Source: SZUA-186 sp041552135 (GTDB lineage: Bacteria > Pseudomonadota > Gammaproteobacteria > UBA9214). From it: a stretch of 20,594 bases of DNA. Shown piece by piece: positions 7,349 through 14,476 of this stretch (the first letter of the stretch is position 1; every line of letters starts with the position of its first letter). The position numbers and the translations under genes are program-made. Location: contig JBFELL010000035.1 of the NCBI GenBank assembly GCA_041552135.1, forward strand, positions 1-20,594, given 5' to 3'. The notes beneath the pieces are model-generated. The model was not told the DNA's origin. It worked only from the letters and a program-made list of their open reading frames with translations, and did not search any database.

Positions 7349-7734
7349 GTCAGATACCATCCGTATAAAACGGCAATAATCCCCGTGGCGACACCCAGCA
7401 CGGGAACCGGGAACAGGTGGCGAAACACCTTTTTCCATGCTGTCAGGTAACAGCACAGCGGCATCGTGATTACGCCAACGATCAGCCCGAGGGATCCCGC
7501 CGTGGCAAGGGGCCGGGGCAGAGGAATGGCCTGCAGCGTCAGCCCGTACATCAGGTTGACGAAGCCGAGGCCGAAAAACGCGATATGCGCCAGGCGCAGC
7601 ATCCGCCGGCGAAACGAGGCGTAACCCCCGGCCCAGGCATCAATATGGAAGAACAGACCGATTGCCGCACCTGAAAGGACGCCCATCAGCATTGCCACCC
7701 AGCCGACGATAATATTCAGTTCTGCGGTATCCAT
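7345..7734 (-). CDS. Small membrane protein upstream of the radical SAM gene
   Basis: 129 residues with about four hydrophobic segments: IIVGWVAMLMGVLSGAAIGLFF, LAHIAFFGLGFVNLMYGLTL, LGLIVGVITMPLCCYL, and VPVLGVATGIIAVLYGW. A short basic loop FRRRMLRLAH follows the first helix. The start is the ATG at 7732-7734, with GGAGG five bases upstream; the preceding ATG is too close to that site. It ends with an ATGA overlap onto the radical SAM gene and begins 57 bases after the acetyltransferase gene. The family is not recognised. The equal length of the two membrane proteins flanking the enzyme is noteworthy, but their sequences are not obviously alike. Confidence 0.75.
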   Translation of the reverse strand: MDTAELNIIVGWVAMLMGVLSGAAIGLFFHIDAWAGGYASFRRRMLRLAHIAFFGLGFVNLMYGLTLQAIPLPRPLATAGSLGLIVGVITMPLCCYLTAWKKVFRHLFPVPVLGVATGIIAVLYGWYLT

Positions 7735-7791
7735 CATTACCTCCGGTTGCGGCTTCCCTGCGCCATGACCCCGTCTTTTCTGTCGCCGCAA

Positions 7792-8394
7792 TCAGTACGC
7801 CGGCGCCACCATCAGCAGGGCATCCCCGCTGGCGCGGATGAGGGGATGCGGCACGATGGGGGCACGGTCTGCAAGCTCGTAGCCGAGGCGCTCATAGAGA
7901 CTCACCGCTGGGCCATTCTGCTCGAAGACAACCAGACTGAGCCGGTCATAGCCATGATCCCTCGCCTGCTGCCCGGCAATCTGCATGAGTTTCTTACCGA
8001 TACCGCGACCGCGGTAATCCGGCAGCACGGCAACGCCGCAGACATACCAGGTACCGGGGGCCTCCAGGTATTTGTAGGGAGCGAACACATCGCTACCGTC
8101 AAACGGTGGCGGCGACGCTGCATCGGCAGGATCCCTGGCATGCAGCGGAAAACCCAGCAACATACCGGCCCGCCGGCCCGAGACCTCAGCCAGGCAACAG
8201 TTCCGGTAGCTGTAGTCCCCCTCTTGCGAGGCGTACATCCCGGCCCCGATATCCAGTGCTGTCAGGTGACCCGTCTCCAGTGCCGCGTTCGTCCATTCCA
8301 GCAGCGCGACACCGTCCGATGATATATCGATCATTTCGGCAATGAACCGGCTGTCACCTGCGCTGGCCGGTCGATAAGTTGGCATGTCATTCAT
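7792..8394 (-). CDS. GNAT-family N-acetyltransferase
   Basis: 200 residues. The acetyl-CoA motif A is clear: VCGVAVLPDYRGRGIGKKLM, with RGRGIG at about residues 127-132 binding the pyrophosphate, followed by SLVVFEQNGPAVSLYERLGYE, the usual motif B with the NxxAxxLYxxxGF-like pattern. The N-terminal half (YRPASAGDSRFIAEMIDISSDG) is family-like. The start at 8394 is set by GGGGGAG a few bases upstream. Its ATG lies one base after the TAA of the sigma-factor remnant, so the gene was probably once translated in an operon behind that sigma gene. It could be the first intact gene of the radical SAM operon. The substrate cannot be predicted. Confidence 0.85.
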   Translation of the reverse strand: MNDMPTYRPASAGDSRFIAEMIDISSDGVALLEWTNAALETGHLTALDIGAGMYASQEGDYSYRNCCLAEVSGRRAGMLLGFPLHARDPADAASPPPFDGSDVFAPYKYLEAPGTWYVCGVAVLPDYRGRGIGKKLMQIAGQQARDHGYDRLSLVVFEQNGPAVSLYERLGYELADRAPIVPHPLIRASGDALLMVAPAY

Positions 8395-8395
8395 A

Positions 8396-8725
8396 TTACT
8401 CCCCCGGGCCGTATGGACGGACTGCATCAACCCCCCCATGCCGGTTACAGACGGTATATCGTTCCCGCCCGCCGGCAAGGACGGCGGCAACGACACGGTG
8501 CTGTTGCAGGCAGTCACGCAGGTCTGCCAGCCGCTGGGGCACGGGACCCGCGTCAGGCACCTCCATCCCCGTATCATCGTCTTCAGACAGCCTGTGATCA
8601 ACCGGCCTGCCCTCCTCCCGGCGCCAGTGATCGACCAGCAGGTTGCGGGCTATCCTGTACAGCCAGGTCTTGAATGCAGCCTTCGCGTGGTAGCGCTTGC
8701 GTCCCTGGACCGCGCGCCAGTACCC
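8396..8725 (-). pseudogene. ECF sigma factor remnant
   Basis: In the frame ending at the TAA at 8396-8398, the sequence reads GRKRYHAKAAFKTWLYRIAR then NLLVDHWRREEGRPVDHRLS, a textbook ECF sigma-70 region 2 core. Region 4 (the helix-turn-helix that binds -35) is not recognisable: the frame ends with LRDCLQQHRVVAAVLAGG and unrelated sequence. There is no start codon for it; at its 5' side it runs straight into the von Willebrand remnant in another frame. So the first part of region 2 and all of region 4 are lost, and the gene cannot be functional as it stands. Confidence 0.75.
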
Positions 8726-9086
8726 GGTTCTCGCAACCGATGAGGCGGTACTCCGCCACGGTGGCGGGATCGAACTCGACCTGGATCTTCACATCCTGTG
8801 CGATGGTCATCCGTGTTGACGACATCTCCCCGACCAGTGCCTTGCGCGCCTCGCCCAGGGTGTCGATGCAGGCATAATTGCCGTTTCCGGCATCGGTCGC
8901 CATGCCGGACTCCCGCCTGAGCGATTCCTGCCCACGAAGCCCGGGCTCCTTCGTCAGCACATCCCTCACATCCGGGTTATCGGGTCGCGTCATGGCCGTC
9001 TGGTCGGTCGGCTCTACCGTCCAAGCGCCGACATGCAATGCGACGGTAGCCGAGACGAGAATGAGTTTGTCATTCAAGCTGCCCAT
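8716..9086 (-). pseudogene. YfbK-type von Willebrand A protein remnant, internally deleted
   Basis: The start codon (9084-9086) keeps a GGAG site and a short hydrophobic N-terminus (LNDKLILVSATVALHVGAW). Most of the protein is missing. The only recognisable part is GNGNYACIDTLGEARKALV, IAQDVKIQVEFDPATVAEYR and LIGCENRVLA, which corresponds to the end of the vWA domain and start of the following region in YfbK-like proteins; these are normally 500 or more residues long. The MIDAS residues (DxSxS) are absent. Right after ENRVL the sequence becomes sigma-factor DNA in another frame, so an internal deletion and a fusion deletion are both implied. The open frame continues to 8598 but that part is sigma DNA read out of frame. 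Confidence 0.75.
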
Positions 9087-9498
9087 GGTGCATCTCCGGT
9101 TGGTTGAGGTACACCTGCATAAACGCAGCCGGCACCGAAACGGGGTTAATTACGACAGGGTGCAGGCGCAGATCGATACCCTGCTTCATCCGGTGTATTG
9201 TTTACCGGAACCGGCCAGGAGCCTACAGGACAGGATGGGCTGGCAAGCCGGCTGCTGCCCTGACGGCTGCAACAGGCTACAGTCAGTACGGCCATGATGT
9301 GTCGCGCCCGGGCCGATACAAGTAGAATAGCTCCATGCCGAGCTGATGAAACGCCGGGCGATCACCATATCTAATTGTAAATTAAGGGTATCTAAACACA
9401 GTTCACAAGTCCGGCAGGCAGGTGTCGCAGGTCAGACCCCGCAACTTCCGGCCAGGCCCGAGCCGCAATATGCAACCAGCCGAACACCAGACGACAAC
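9087..9498. other. Divergent intergenic region upstream of the GAF-SpoIIE gene
   Basis: 412 bases between the von Willebrand remnant and the regulator gene. It is mostly GC-rich, with one AT-rich patch at about 9366-9400 (TATCTAATTGTAAATTAAGG and following TATCTAAA) that is the most promoter-like part, although I could not fit a -35/-10 pair with normal spacing. The regulator frame stays open back to an ATG at 9346, but the residues encoded in 9346-9498 look non-conserved, so I treat this as leader. Confidence 0.4.
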
Positions 9499-11265
9499 AT
9501 GAGCGGCATCCCTCCCGGCGGCGATCGCCGCGACCCCGAGCGGGTGGACCGCAGAAGCAGTCCGGCGCTGAAGGGGCATCTCGAACTGCTGGCAAGGATG
9601 AGTGGTCACCTCGCTGTGACGCTCAACATCGAGGACACCATACAGAAGGCCCTCGAGCTCATCGTCAGCTATGTGAACGCCGAGGCCGGTTCACTCTTTC
9701 TGCTCGATGACAACGGCACGCAACTGATCTGCAAGGCAAGCGTCGGTCCGGTGAATGTCAGCGGTCTGACGCTGAAATCCGACGAGGGCATTGTCGGCCA
9801 GTGCGTCACGGCGCATGAGAGCAACATGGTCCGCGATGTCAGCACAGACCCTGACTTCGCCCAGTCGGTTGATGCCGTCACCGGCTTCCACACCCGCTCC
9901 ATCCTCTGCACCCCCATGTCCGTGCAGGGCGTCTGCATTGGTGCCATCGAACTCATCAACAAGAAGGACGCGTCACTGCTGTTTTCCGAGCCGGACCTGA
10001 TGATGCTGAAAACGCTGGCATCTGCCGCCGGGCTGGCCATCCGCAACGCAAGGATGGCCGAGGAACTCGTCGAGCAGGAGCGCGTCAGCCGGGAGCTGGA
10101 ACTGGCCAGCGAGATGCAGCGCAGCCTGCTGCCGGAGGCGCGCCCGGAACCGTTTCCGTTGCACGGGGTGAACCTGCCGGCGCATGAAGTCTCCGGTGAC
10201 TTCTACGATTTCTATGAACTCGGCGACGGCCGTATCTATTTCAGCCTGGGTGACGTGTCCGGCAAGGGCATGGATGCGGCACTGCTCATGTCCAAGACGG
10301 CGAGCCTGTTCCGCTGTCTGGGCAAGACCATCGATGAACCGGCCACACTGCTGGCCACCATCAATCGCGAACTCTGCGAAACCGCGATCCACGGCATGTT
10401 TGTCACCATGGTCTGCGGCATCCTGGATACCGCAAGCGGCGAGATCAAACTGGCCAATGCCGGCCATGAACCGCCACTGATCCATGATGCCGACGGTAGC
10501 TTCAGCAGCATCCCGGCAAGTGCACCGCCGCTTGGCATACTGCCACTGAAAGTCGACGAGCATGACATCAGGGACGAGATTTTCACCCTGGCCGGCGGCA
10601 CCCTTTATATATTCACCGACGGCGTCACCGAGGGGGATATTGGCAATGGTCAACGCCTCGGGGTAGAGGGTTTCAAGGAGATCATCACCGGCAAGGCAGA
10701 CGCACCACTGGCCGCGCGCATCGACGCGGTCATCTCCAGCCTGAAAGGCAGTGGACGCAAACGCCACGATGACATCACTGTGCTGGCAGTGGAGGATCCA
10801 GCCGCCGGGCGGCAGGCCGGGGAAGGCAGCGCCCCGCTGCGTTCAATCAGCACCCTCACGTTTCTTTCCAGCCCCGAGGAACTGGCCAGGGTCCGCGAGG
10901 CCGTGCGGGAGACCTGCCAGACCTGCGGCTGCCCGCAGGCCGTCACCCGGGACCTGCTGATTGCCGTTGGCGAGGCCAGCCAGAACATTGTCCGCCACGC
11001 CTACAAGGACAGTGATGACAGCCCGGCGACGCTGGAAATCCTCTGCGGAGAGGGCATACTCGAGTTCCACCTGCGGGACATGGCACCACCGGTTGACCGG
11101 CAGATCCTCGAACCTGTCTGGCCCGAGGAGGTGCAGGCCGGCGGCATTGGCCTGTGCCTGATCCACGACATCATGGATGAGGTAGAATACCTGCCTGTCG
11201 AGTCCGGTACCGGTAACCGGCTGCGGATGGCGAAACACTTTGAGCGAGACAATAATGAAACATGA
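9499..11265 (+). CDS. GAF - PP2C (SpoIIE/RsbU) phosphatase - HATPase (RsbW-like) kinase regulator
   Basis: 588 residues in three domains. A GAF sensor lies at about 35-180 (EAGSLFLLDDNG, IELINKKD). A short linker helix (ELELASEMQRSLLPEARPEP) leads to a SpoIIE-type PP2C phosphatase at about 205-425, with its metal-binding acids kept: GDFYD near 233, LGDVSGKGMDAALLM, NAGHEPPL near 321, FTDGVTEG and DDITVL near 423. An RsbW-like HATPase domain at about 445-585 has an N-box EASQNIVRHAY near 491 and a Gly box GGIGLCLI near 548. One protein thus holds both a phosphatase and a kinase for a STAS partner, as in HsbR-type proteins of Pseudomonas, but with GAF in place of a receiver. The STAS gene overlaps its end by 11 bases. 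The start at 9499 is preferred over 9346 for length; neither has a good ribosome site. Confidence 0.88.
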   Translation: MSGIPPGGDRRDPERVDRRSSPALKGHLELLARMSGHLAVTLNIEDTIQKALELIVSYVNAEAGSLFLLDDNGTQLICKASVGPVNVSGLTLKSDEGIVGQCVTAHESNMVRDVSTDPDFAQSVDAVTGFHTRSILCTPMSVQGVCIGAIELINKKDASLLFSEPDLMMLKTLASAAGLAIRNARMAEELVEQERVSRELELASEMQRSLLPEARPEPFPLHGVNLPAHEVSGDFYDFYELGDGRIYFSLGDVSGKGMDAALLMSKTASLFRCLGKTIDEPATLLATINRELCETAIHGMFVTMVCGILDTASGEIKLANAGHEPPLIHDADGSFSSIPASAPPLGILPLKVDEHDIRDEIFTLAGGTLYIFTDGVTEGDIGNGQRLGVEGFKEIITGKADAPLAARIDAVISSLKGSGRKRHDDITVLAVEDPAAGRQAGEGSAPLRSISTLTFLSSPEELARVREAVRETCQTCGCPQAVTRDLLIAVGEASQNIVRHAYKDSDDSPATLEILCGEGILEFHLRDMAPPVDRQILEPVWPEEVQAGGIGLCLIHDIMDEVEYLPVESGTGNRLRMAKHFERDNNET

Positions 11266-11581
11266 AGTAACCGAACGGGGAGACACGATCATTATCGCGC
11301 TGAAGGGCGAGATTGACCTGGAAAGTTCACCGGTGGCGCGCGAGCTGCTGCTGGGCAGCGTGACCGGCAAAAGGAACCTGCTGGTGGATCTGTCCGCCGT
11401 TACCTACATCGACAGTTCCGGCGTCGCCTCGATGGTCGAGGCACTGCAGGCATCCAGGAAGAACGGCACGCAATTCGCGCTGGCGGCCGCCAGCGAAGCC
11501 GCACGACGGGTGCTGGAGCTGGCACGTCTGGACAAGGTGTTCACCATATACGATACCGTTGACGAAGGTCTGAATGCCTGA
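11255..11581 (+). CDS. STAS-domain protein: anti-sigma antagonist type, possible MlaB
   Basis: 108 residues, a single STAS domain: IIIALKGEIDLESSP, NLLVDLSAVTYIDSSGVASM, then ARRVLELARLDKVFTIYDT. The phosphorylation motif DSSG is intact; Ser54 matches the Ser phosphorylated in SpoIIAA/RsbV proteins. The ATG at 11255 overlaps the end of the phosphatase-kinase gene, pointing to coupled translation and to this protein being its substrate. The next gene, 78 bases on, is mlaE. In E. coli the STAS protein MlaB binds MlaF in the MlaFEDB complex; its motif has Thr in place of the phosphorylatable Ser pair. So this protein is RsbV-like by sequence and MlaB-like by position. A dual role is inference. 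An alternative start at 11240 adds five residues. Confidence 0.85.
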   Translation: MKHEVTERGDTIIIALKGEIDLESSPVARELLLGSVTGKRNLLVDLSAVTYIDSSGVASMVEALQASRKNGTQFALAAASEAARRVLELARLDKVFTIYDTVDEGLNA

Positions 11582-11659
11582 ACATCCCTGCATCTGCCGT
11601 TACCGGCAGCCGGCCGTGGCCCGACCCGGGCACGCAGTCGAGCAGAGTGAATCCTGACC

Positions 11660-12451
11660 ATGCGCGAATTCGTCGAGAAATTAGGGAGGGAATTCCTCTA
11701 CCTGCTGGAGAGTATCGGCAGGGCCGGCATGTTCCTCGGCACCACCGTCGCCAGCATCCTGCGACCGCCCTATACCCCCCACCCCGTCATCCGGCAGGTC
11801 TACTTTATCGGCGCGCGTTCGCTCATCGTCATCCTGGTGACCGGCCTGTTTACCGGGATGGTGCTCGGTCTGCAGGGCTACCATAACCTCAAGAAATTCG
11901 GCTCCGAGGAACTGCTTGGCTCCGCCGTGGCCCTCAGCCTGATCCAGGAGCTTGGCCCGGTGCTGACCGCCCTTATGGTCATCGGGCGGGCCGGTTCGGC
12001 CATTTGCGCGGAAATCGGCATCATGCGCAACTCCGAGCAGATCGACGCACTGGAGTGCATGGCCATCGACCCGTACAAGTACCTCATTGCCCCGAAATTC
12101 CTGGCGGCGCTGATATCGCTGCCTGCCCTGACCTTTATCTTTAACATCCTCGGCATCGCTGGCGGTTATCTTGCCGGGGTGGTATTCCTGGATATCGCCT
12201 CGGGCTCCTACTTTCAGGGCATGTATGACAGCGTCGAGTGGGAAGATATCCGCCTGTGCCTGGTGAAGTCCGTGATCTTCGGCCTGCTGATTGTCTGGAT
12301 TGCCAGCTTCAAGGGCTACTTCCTGCACCTGAACCGCTCGGGCGTATTCGGTGCGGAGGGGGTAAGCCGTATCACGACCGACGCCGTGGTACTGGCCTCC
12401 GTCACCATACTGGTATGGGACTATCTGATCGGGTCGTTAATTCTTTCGTAA
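11660..12451 (+). CDS. mlaE: MlaE, permease of the phospholipid ABC transporter
   Basis: 263 residues, the normal length for MlaE. The membrane domain is well conserved: RSLIVILVTGLFTGMVLGLQ, LIQELGPVLTALMVIGRAGS, AICAEIGIMRNSEQIDALE (the coupling helix region touching MlaF), then FLAALISLPALTFIFNILGI and the C-terminal helices. It forms the inner-membrane channel moving phospholipid between the MCE protein MlaD and the membrane. It follows the STAS gene by 78 bases, in which a small CTGCCG-TTAC-CGGCAG hairpin (11594-11609) occurs; with no T-run this may only attenuate. mlaD follows 45 bases later. Usually mlaF directly precedes mlaE; here it does not. Confidence 0.93.
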   Translation: MREFVEKLGREFLYLLESIGRAGMFLGTTVASILRPPYTPHPVIRQVYFIGARSLIVILVTGLFTGMVLGLQGYHNLKKFGSEELLGSAVALSLIQELGPVLTALMVIGRAGSAICAEIGIMRNSEQIDALECMAIDPYKYLIAPKFLAALISLPALTFIFNILGIAGGYLAGVVFLDIASGSYFQGMYDSVEWEDIRLCLVKSVIFGLLIVWIASFKGYFLHLNRSGVFGAEGVSRITTDAVVLASVTILVWDYLIGSLILS

Positions 12452-12496
12452 CAATCCAGAACAGCTGCATGCAGCAACGGGAAAGGCGGTTTTGCC

Positions 12497-12943
12497 ATGA
12501 AAAAAATGAATCTTGAAATGATCGTCGGGCTTTTCCTGCTGGCGGGCTTCGCCAGCTTTGCCTACATTTCTATCAAGATGGGCGATATAAAAATGTTCAT
12601 GGACGAAAGCTACCCGGTTACGGCGCGGTTCACCTCCATCAGCGGCCTCAAGGAAGGCGCCACGATCGAACTGGCCGGCGTCAAGGTAGGCAAGGTGTCG
12701 AGGATCGAACTGGACGAGGGGGAATACGAGGCGGTGGTGCACCTCGACATCAGCACGGCAGTTCAGCTTACCGACGACAGCATCGCCTCGATCCGCACGG
12801 CGGGCATCATCGGCGACCGCTTTATCAAGCTGACACCGGGTGGTTCCGATATCTACCTGGAGCCCGGCGACGAGATCGAGGAGACCGAATCGTCGATCAG
12901 CCTCGAGGAACTGGTCAGCAAGTACATCTTCGAGAGCGAGTGA
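12497..12943 (+). CDS. mlaD: MlaD, MCE-domain phospholipid-binding protein
   Basis: 148 residues. One N-terminal transmembrane helix (LEMIVGLFLLAGFASFAYIS) is followed by a single MCE domain (YPVTARFTSISGLKEGATIE, LAGVKVGKVSRIELD, IRTAGIIGDRFIKLTPGG). MlaD forms a hexameric ring on MlaE in the periplasm and passes phospholipids between MlaE and MlaC. The C-terminal part ends with an acidic segment (EIEETESSISLEELVSKYIF) as in other gammaproteobacterial MlaD proteins. GGAAAGGCGG precedes the ATG. It is shorter than E. coli MlaD (about 183 residues) by its C-terminal tail. mlaA starts 22 bases after its stop, so they share a transcript. Confidence 0.93.
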   Translation: MKKMNLEMIVGLFLLAGFASFAYISIKMGDIKMFMDESYPVTARFTSISGLKEGATIELAGVKVGKVSRIELDEGEYEAVVHLDISTAVQLTDDSIASIRTAGIIGDRFIKLTPGGSDIYLEPGDEIEETESSISLEELVSKYIFESE

Positions 12944-12965
12944 CACGAACCCACAGGTGCGCCCG

Positions 12966-13724
12966 ATGAGGAAACTGCTGCTGTTGCTGCTGGTCCTGAC
13001 CTTCCCCGTCAGCGGCTGGGCACAGGATAGCGCCGGCGAGGCGGCAAATGCCGACCTGTCGATGGAAATGACCGCGACCGAGGAGGAGGACGCCTTCCTG
13101 TTCGAGGACGAGGAGATCCTCGAGGTATGGGACCCGATCGAGCCGGTCAACCGCGTCTTTTTCTGGGTGAACGACAAGCTGTATTTCTACCTGCTGAAAC
13201 CGGTCGCCCGGGGCTACCGCTGGGCGGTACCGGAACCCTGGCGGGTCAGCGTCAAGAATTTCTTCTCCAACCTGGCCGCGCCGGTACGTATTATCAATTC
13301 CGGTCTGCAGGGAAAATTCGCCCACGCGGGCAACGAGATTACCCGGTTCACCGTTAACACCACTATCGGCATCGGCGGATTCTTCGACACCGCCAAGGAC
13401 CATTTCGACCTCCGCATACATGTCGAGGACACCGGCCAGACGATGGGGCATTATGGTGTCGGTCCCGGCCCCTACCTGGTGCTGCCGATCCTGGGACCGA
13501 GCAACCTCAGGGACGGCATTGGCATGTTTGCCGATAGCCGCATGAACCTGCTGTATTACATCGCGGAGGGCTGGACCTACTATGGCCTCAGGGCCTATGA
13601 CAAGGTCAACGACCTGTCGCTGGACAAGGACACCTACGAGGGCATCAAGAAAGATGCACTGGATCCCTACCTGTTTGTCCGGGATGCCTTTATGCAGTAC
13701 CGGCAGAACAAGATTGAAAACTGA
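12966..13724 (+). CDS. mlaA: MlaA/VacJ family outer-membrane phospholipid-removal protein
   Basis: 252 residues. Family motifs are clear: WDPIEPVNRVFFWVNDKLYF, LKPVARGYRWAVPEPWR, NEITRFTVNTTIGIGGFFD, GQTMGHYGVGPGPYLVLP and a closing DPYLFVRDAFMQYRQ. MlaA sits in the outer membrane with porins and removes phospholipid from the outer leaflet, passing it to MlaC. Unlike E. coli MlaA, it is not a lipoprotein by sequence: the signal peptide ends FPVSGWAQ and no Cys occurs at the lipobox place (Trp codon TGG where a Cys would be TGC), so signal peptidase I processing is expected. An acidic stretch (TEEEDAFLFEDEEI) precedes the core domain. Having mlaA inside the mla operon differs from E. coli, where it is separate. 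Confidence 0.92.
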   Translation: MRKLLLLLLVLTFPVSGWAQDSAGEAANADLSMEMTATEEEDAFLFEDEEILEVWDPIEPVNRVFFWVNDKLYFYLLKPVARGYRWAVPEPWRVSVKNFFSNLAAPVRIINSGLQGKFAHAGNEITRFTVNTTIGIGGFFDTAKDHFDLRIHVEDTGQTMGHYGVGPGPYLVLPILGPSNLRDGIGMFADSRMNLLYYIAEGWTYYGLRAYDKVNDLSLDKDTYEGIKKDALDPYLFVRDAFMQYRQNKIEN

Positions 13725-13766
13725 CCGGCCGCATGCCGGTCGTGACAACATGAAGAGGTAACAGTC

Positions 13767-14372
13767 ATGCTGAAACATCTATCCGTTTTTTTCATGCTCG
13801 TCGCGACGCTGCTCGCCAACACAGCCATCGCGGAACCCACCCCGACCGAAAACGTACGCAGTTCGGTCGAAGCGGTCATTGCCCTGCTCAAGGACGATCA
13901 GCTTGACAGGGAAACAAGGCGCGACAGGATGCGCGAGGTCATTGAGAAACGTTTCGATTTTCGCGCCATGTCACAGCGCACCCTGGCGACCAACTGGAAA
14001 AAGGCCTCGGATGCCGAGAAACAGAAGTTCACGGAACTGTTTGGGGAGCTCATCCAGAACAGTTACGTGAGCAAGATCGAGTCCTACACCAACGAAACCG
14101 TCGAATACCCCGGCGAGAAGCAGAAAGGCAGAAAGGCCGTGGTCGACACGCTGATCATCACCAGCAGCGCCGAGATCCCGGTCAATTACAAGGTGTATCT
14201 GAAAGACGGCTCCTGGCAGGTCTACGACGTCATCATCGAGGGGGTCAGCCTGATCAGCAACTATCGCAGTTCCTATCGGGAAATCGTCAAGAAAGACGGC
14301 TTCGATGGCCTGCTGGCAAAAATGGAAGAAAAGATCAGGGAACTCAAGGGCGAGCCGGCCGTAGCGGGCTGA
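13767..14372 (+). CDS. mlaC: MlaC, periplasmic phospholipid carrier
   Basis: 201 residues. Signal peptide MLKHLSVFFMLVATLLANTA with cleavage after AIA. The mature part is a standard MlaC (Ttg2D) fold: VIEKRFDFRAMSQRTLATNW, FTELFGELIQNSYVSKIESY, VNYKVYLKDGSWQVYDVIIE and GVSLISNYRSSYREIVKKDG, the last being the most conserved block of the family. It shuttles phospholipid across the periplasm between MlaA and MlaD. GAGG lies 8 bases before the ATG. It is the last gene of the E-D-A-C block and converges on mlaF, with a 104-base gap. No strong terminator is seen in that gap; only a short CCGGT-G-ACCGG palindrome (14465-14475). Confidence 0.93.
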   Translation: MLKHLSVFFMLVATLLANTAIAEPTPTENVRSSVEAVIALLKDDQLDRETRRDRMREVIEKRFDFRAMSQRTLATNWKKASDAEKQKFTELFGELIQNSYVSKIESYTNETVEYPGEKQKGRKAVVDTLIITSSAEIPVNYKVYLKDGSWQVYDVIIEGVSLISNYRSSYREIVKKDGFDGLLAKMEEKIRELKGEPAVAG

Positions 14373-14476
14373 GGCAGAAATATACCGCGCAAACAGCGGG
14401 TCGGATCAGCCCGAAGGACGCAACCCGTAAGAGGCTGCTGGCAGAGGGAACATCGGTTCAGTGCCCGGTGACCGGA

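Noticed and set aside
8598..8715. C-terminal continuation of the von Willebrand remnant frame
   Set aside because: This DNA encodes sigma-factor region 2 in a different frame, so the translated tail is out-of-frame noise.
9346..9498. Extended N-terminus of the GAF-SpoIIE protein
   Set aside because: The extra 51 residues show no domain or motif, and the DNA contains the most promoter-like AT-rich patch of the region.
9973..10767. 264-codon open frame on the minus strand
   Set aside because: Antisense to the GAF-SpoIIE gene, whose metal-binding motifs are all on the plus strand.
12915..13778. 287-codon open frame on the minus strand
   Set aside because: Antisense to mlaA, which has clear family motifs and signal peptide.
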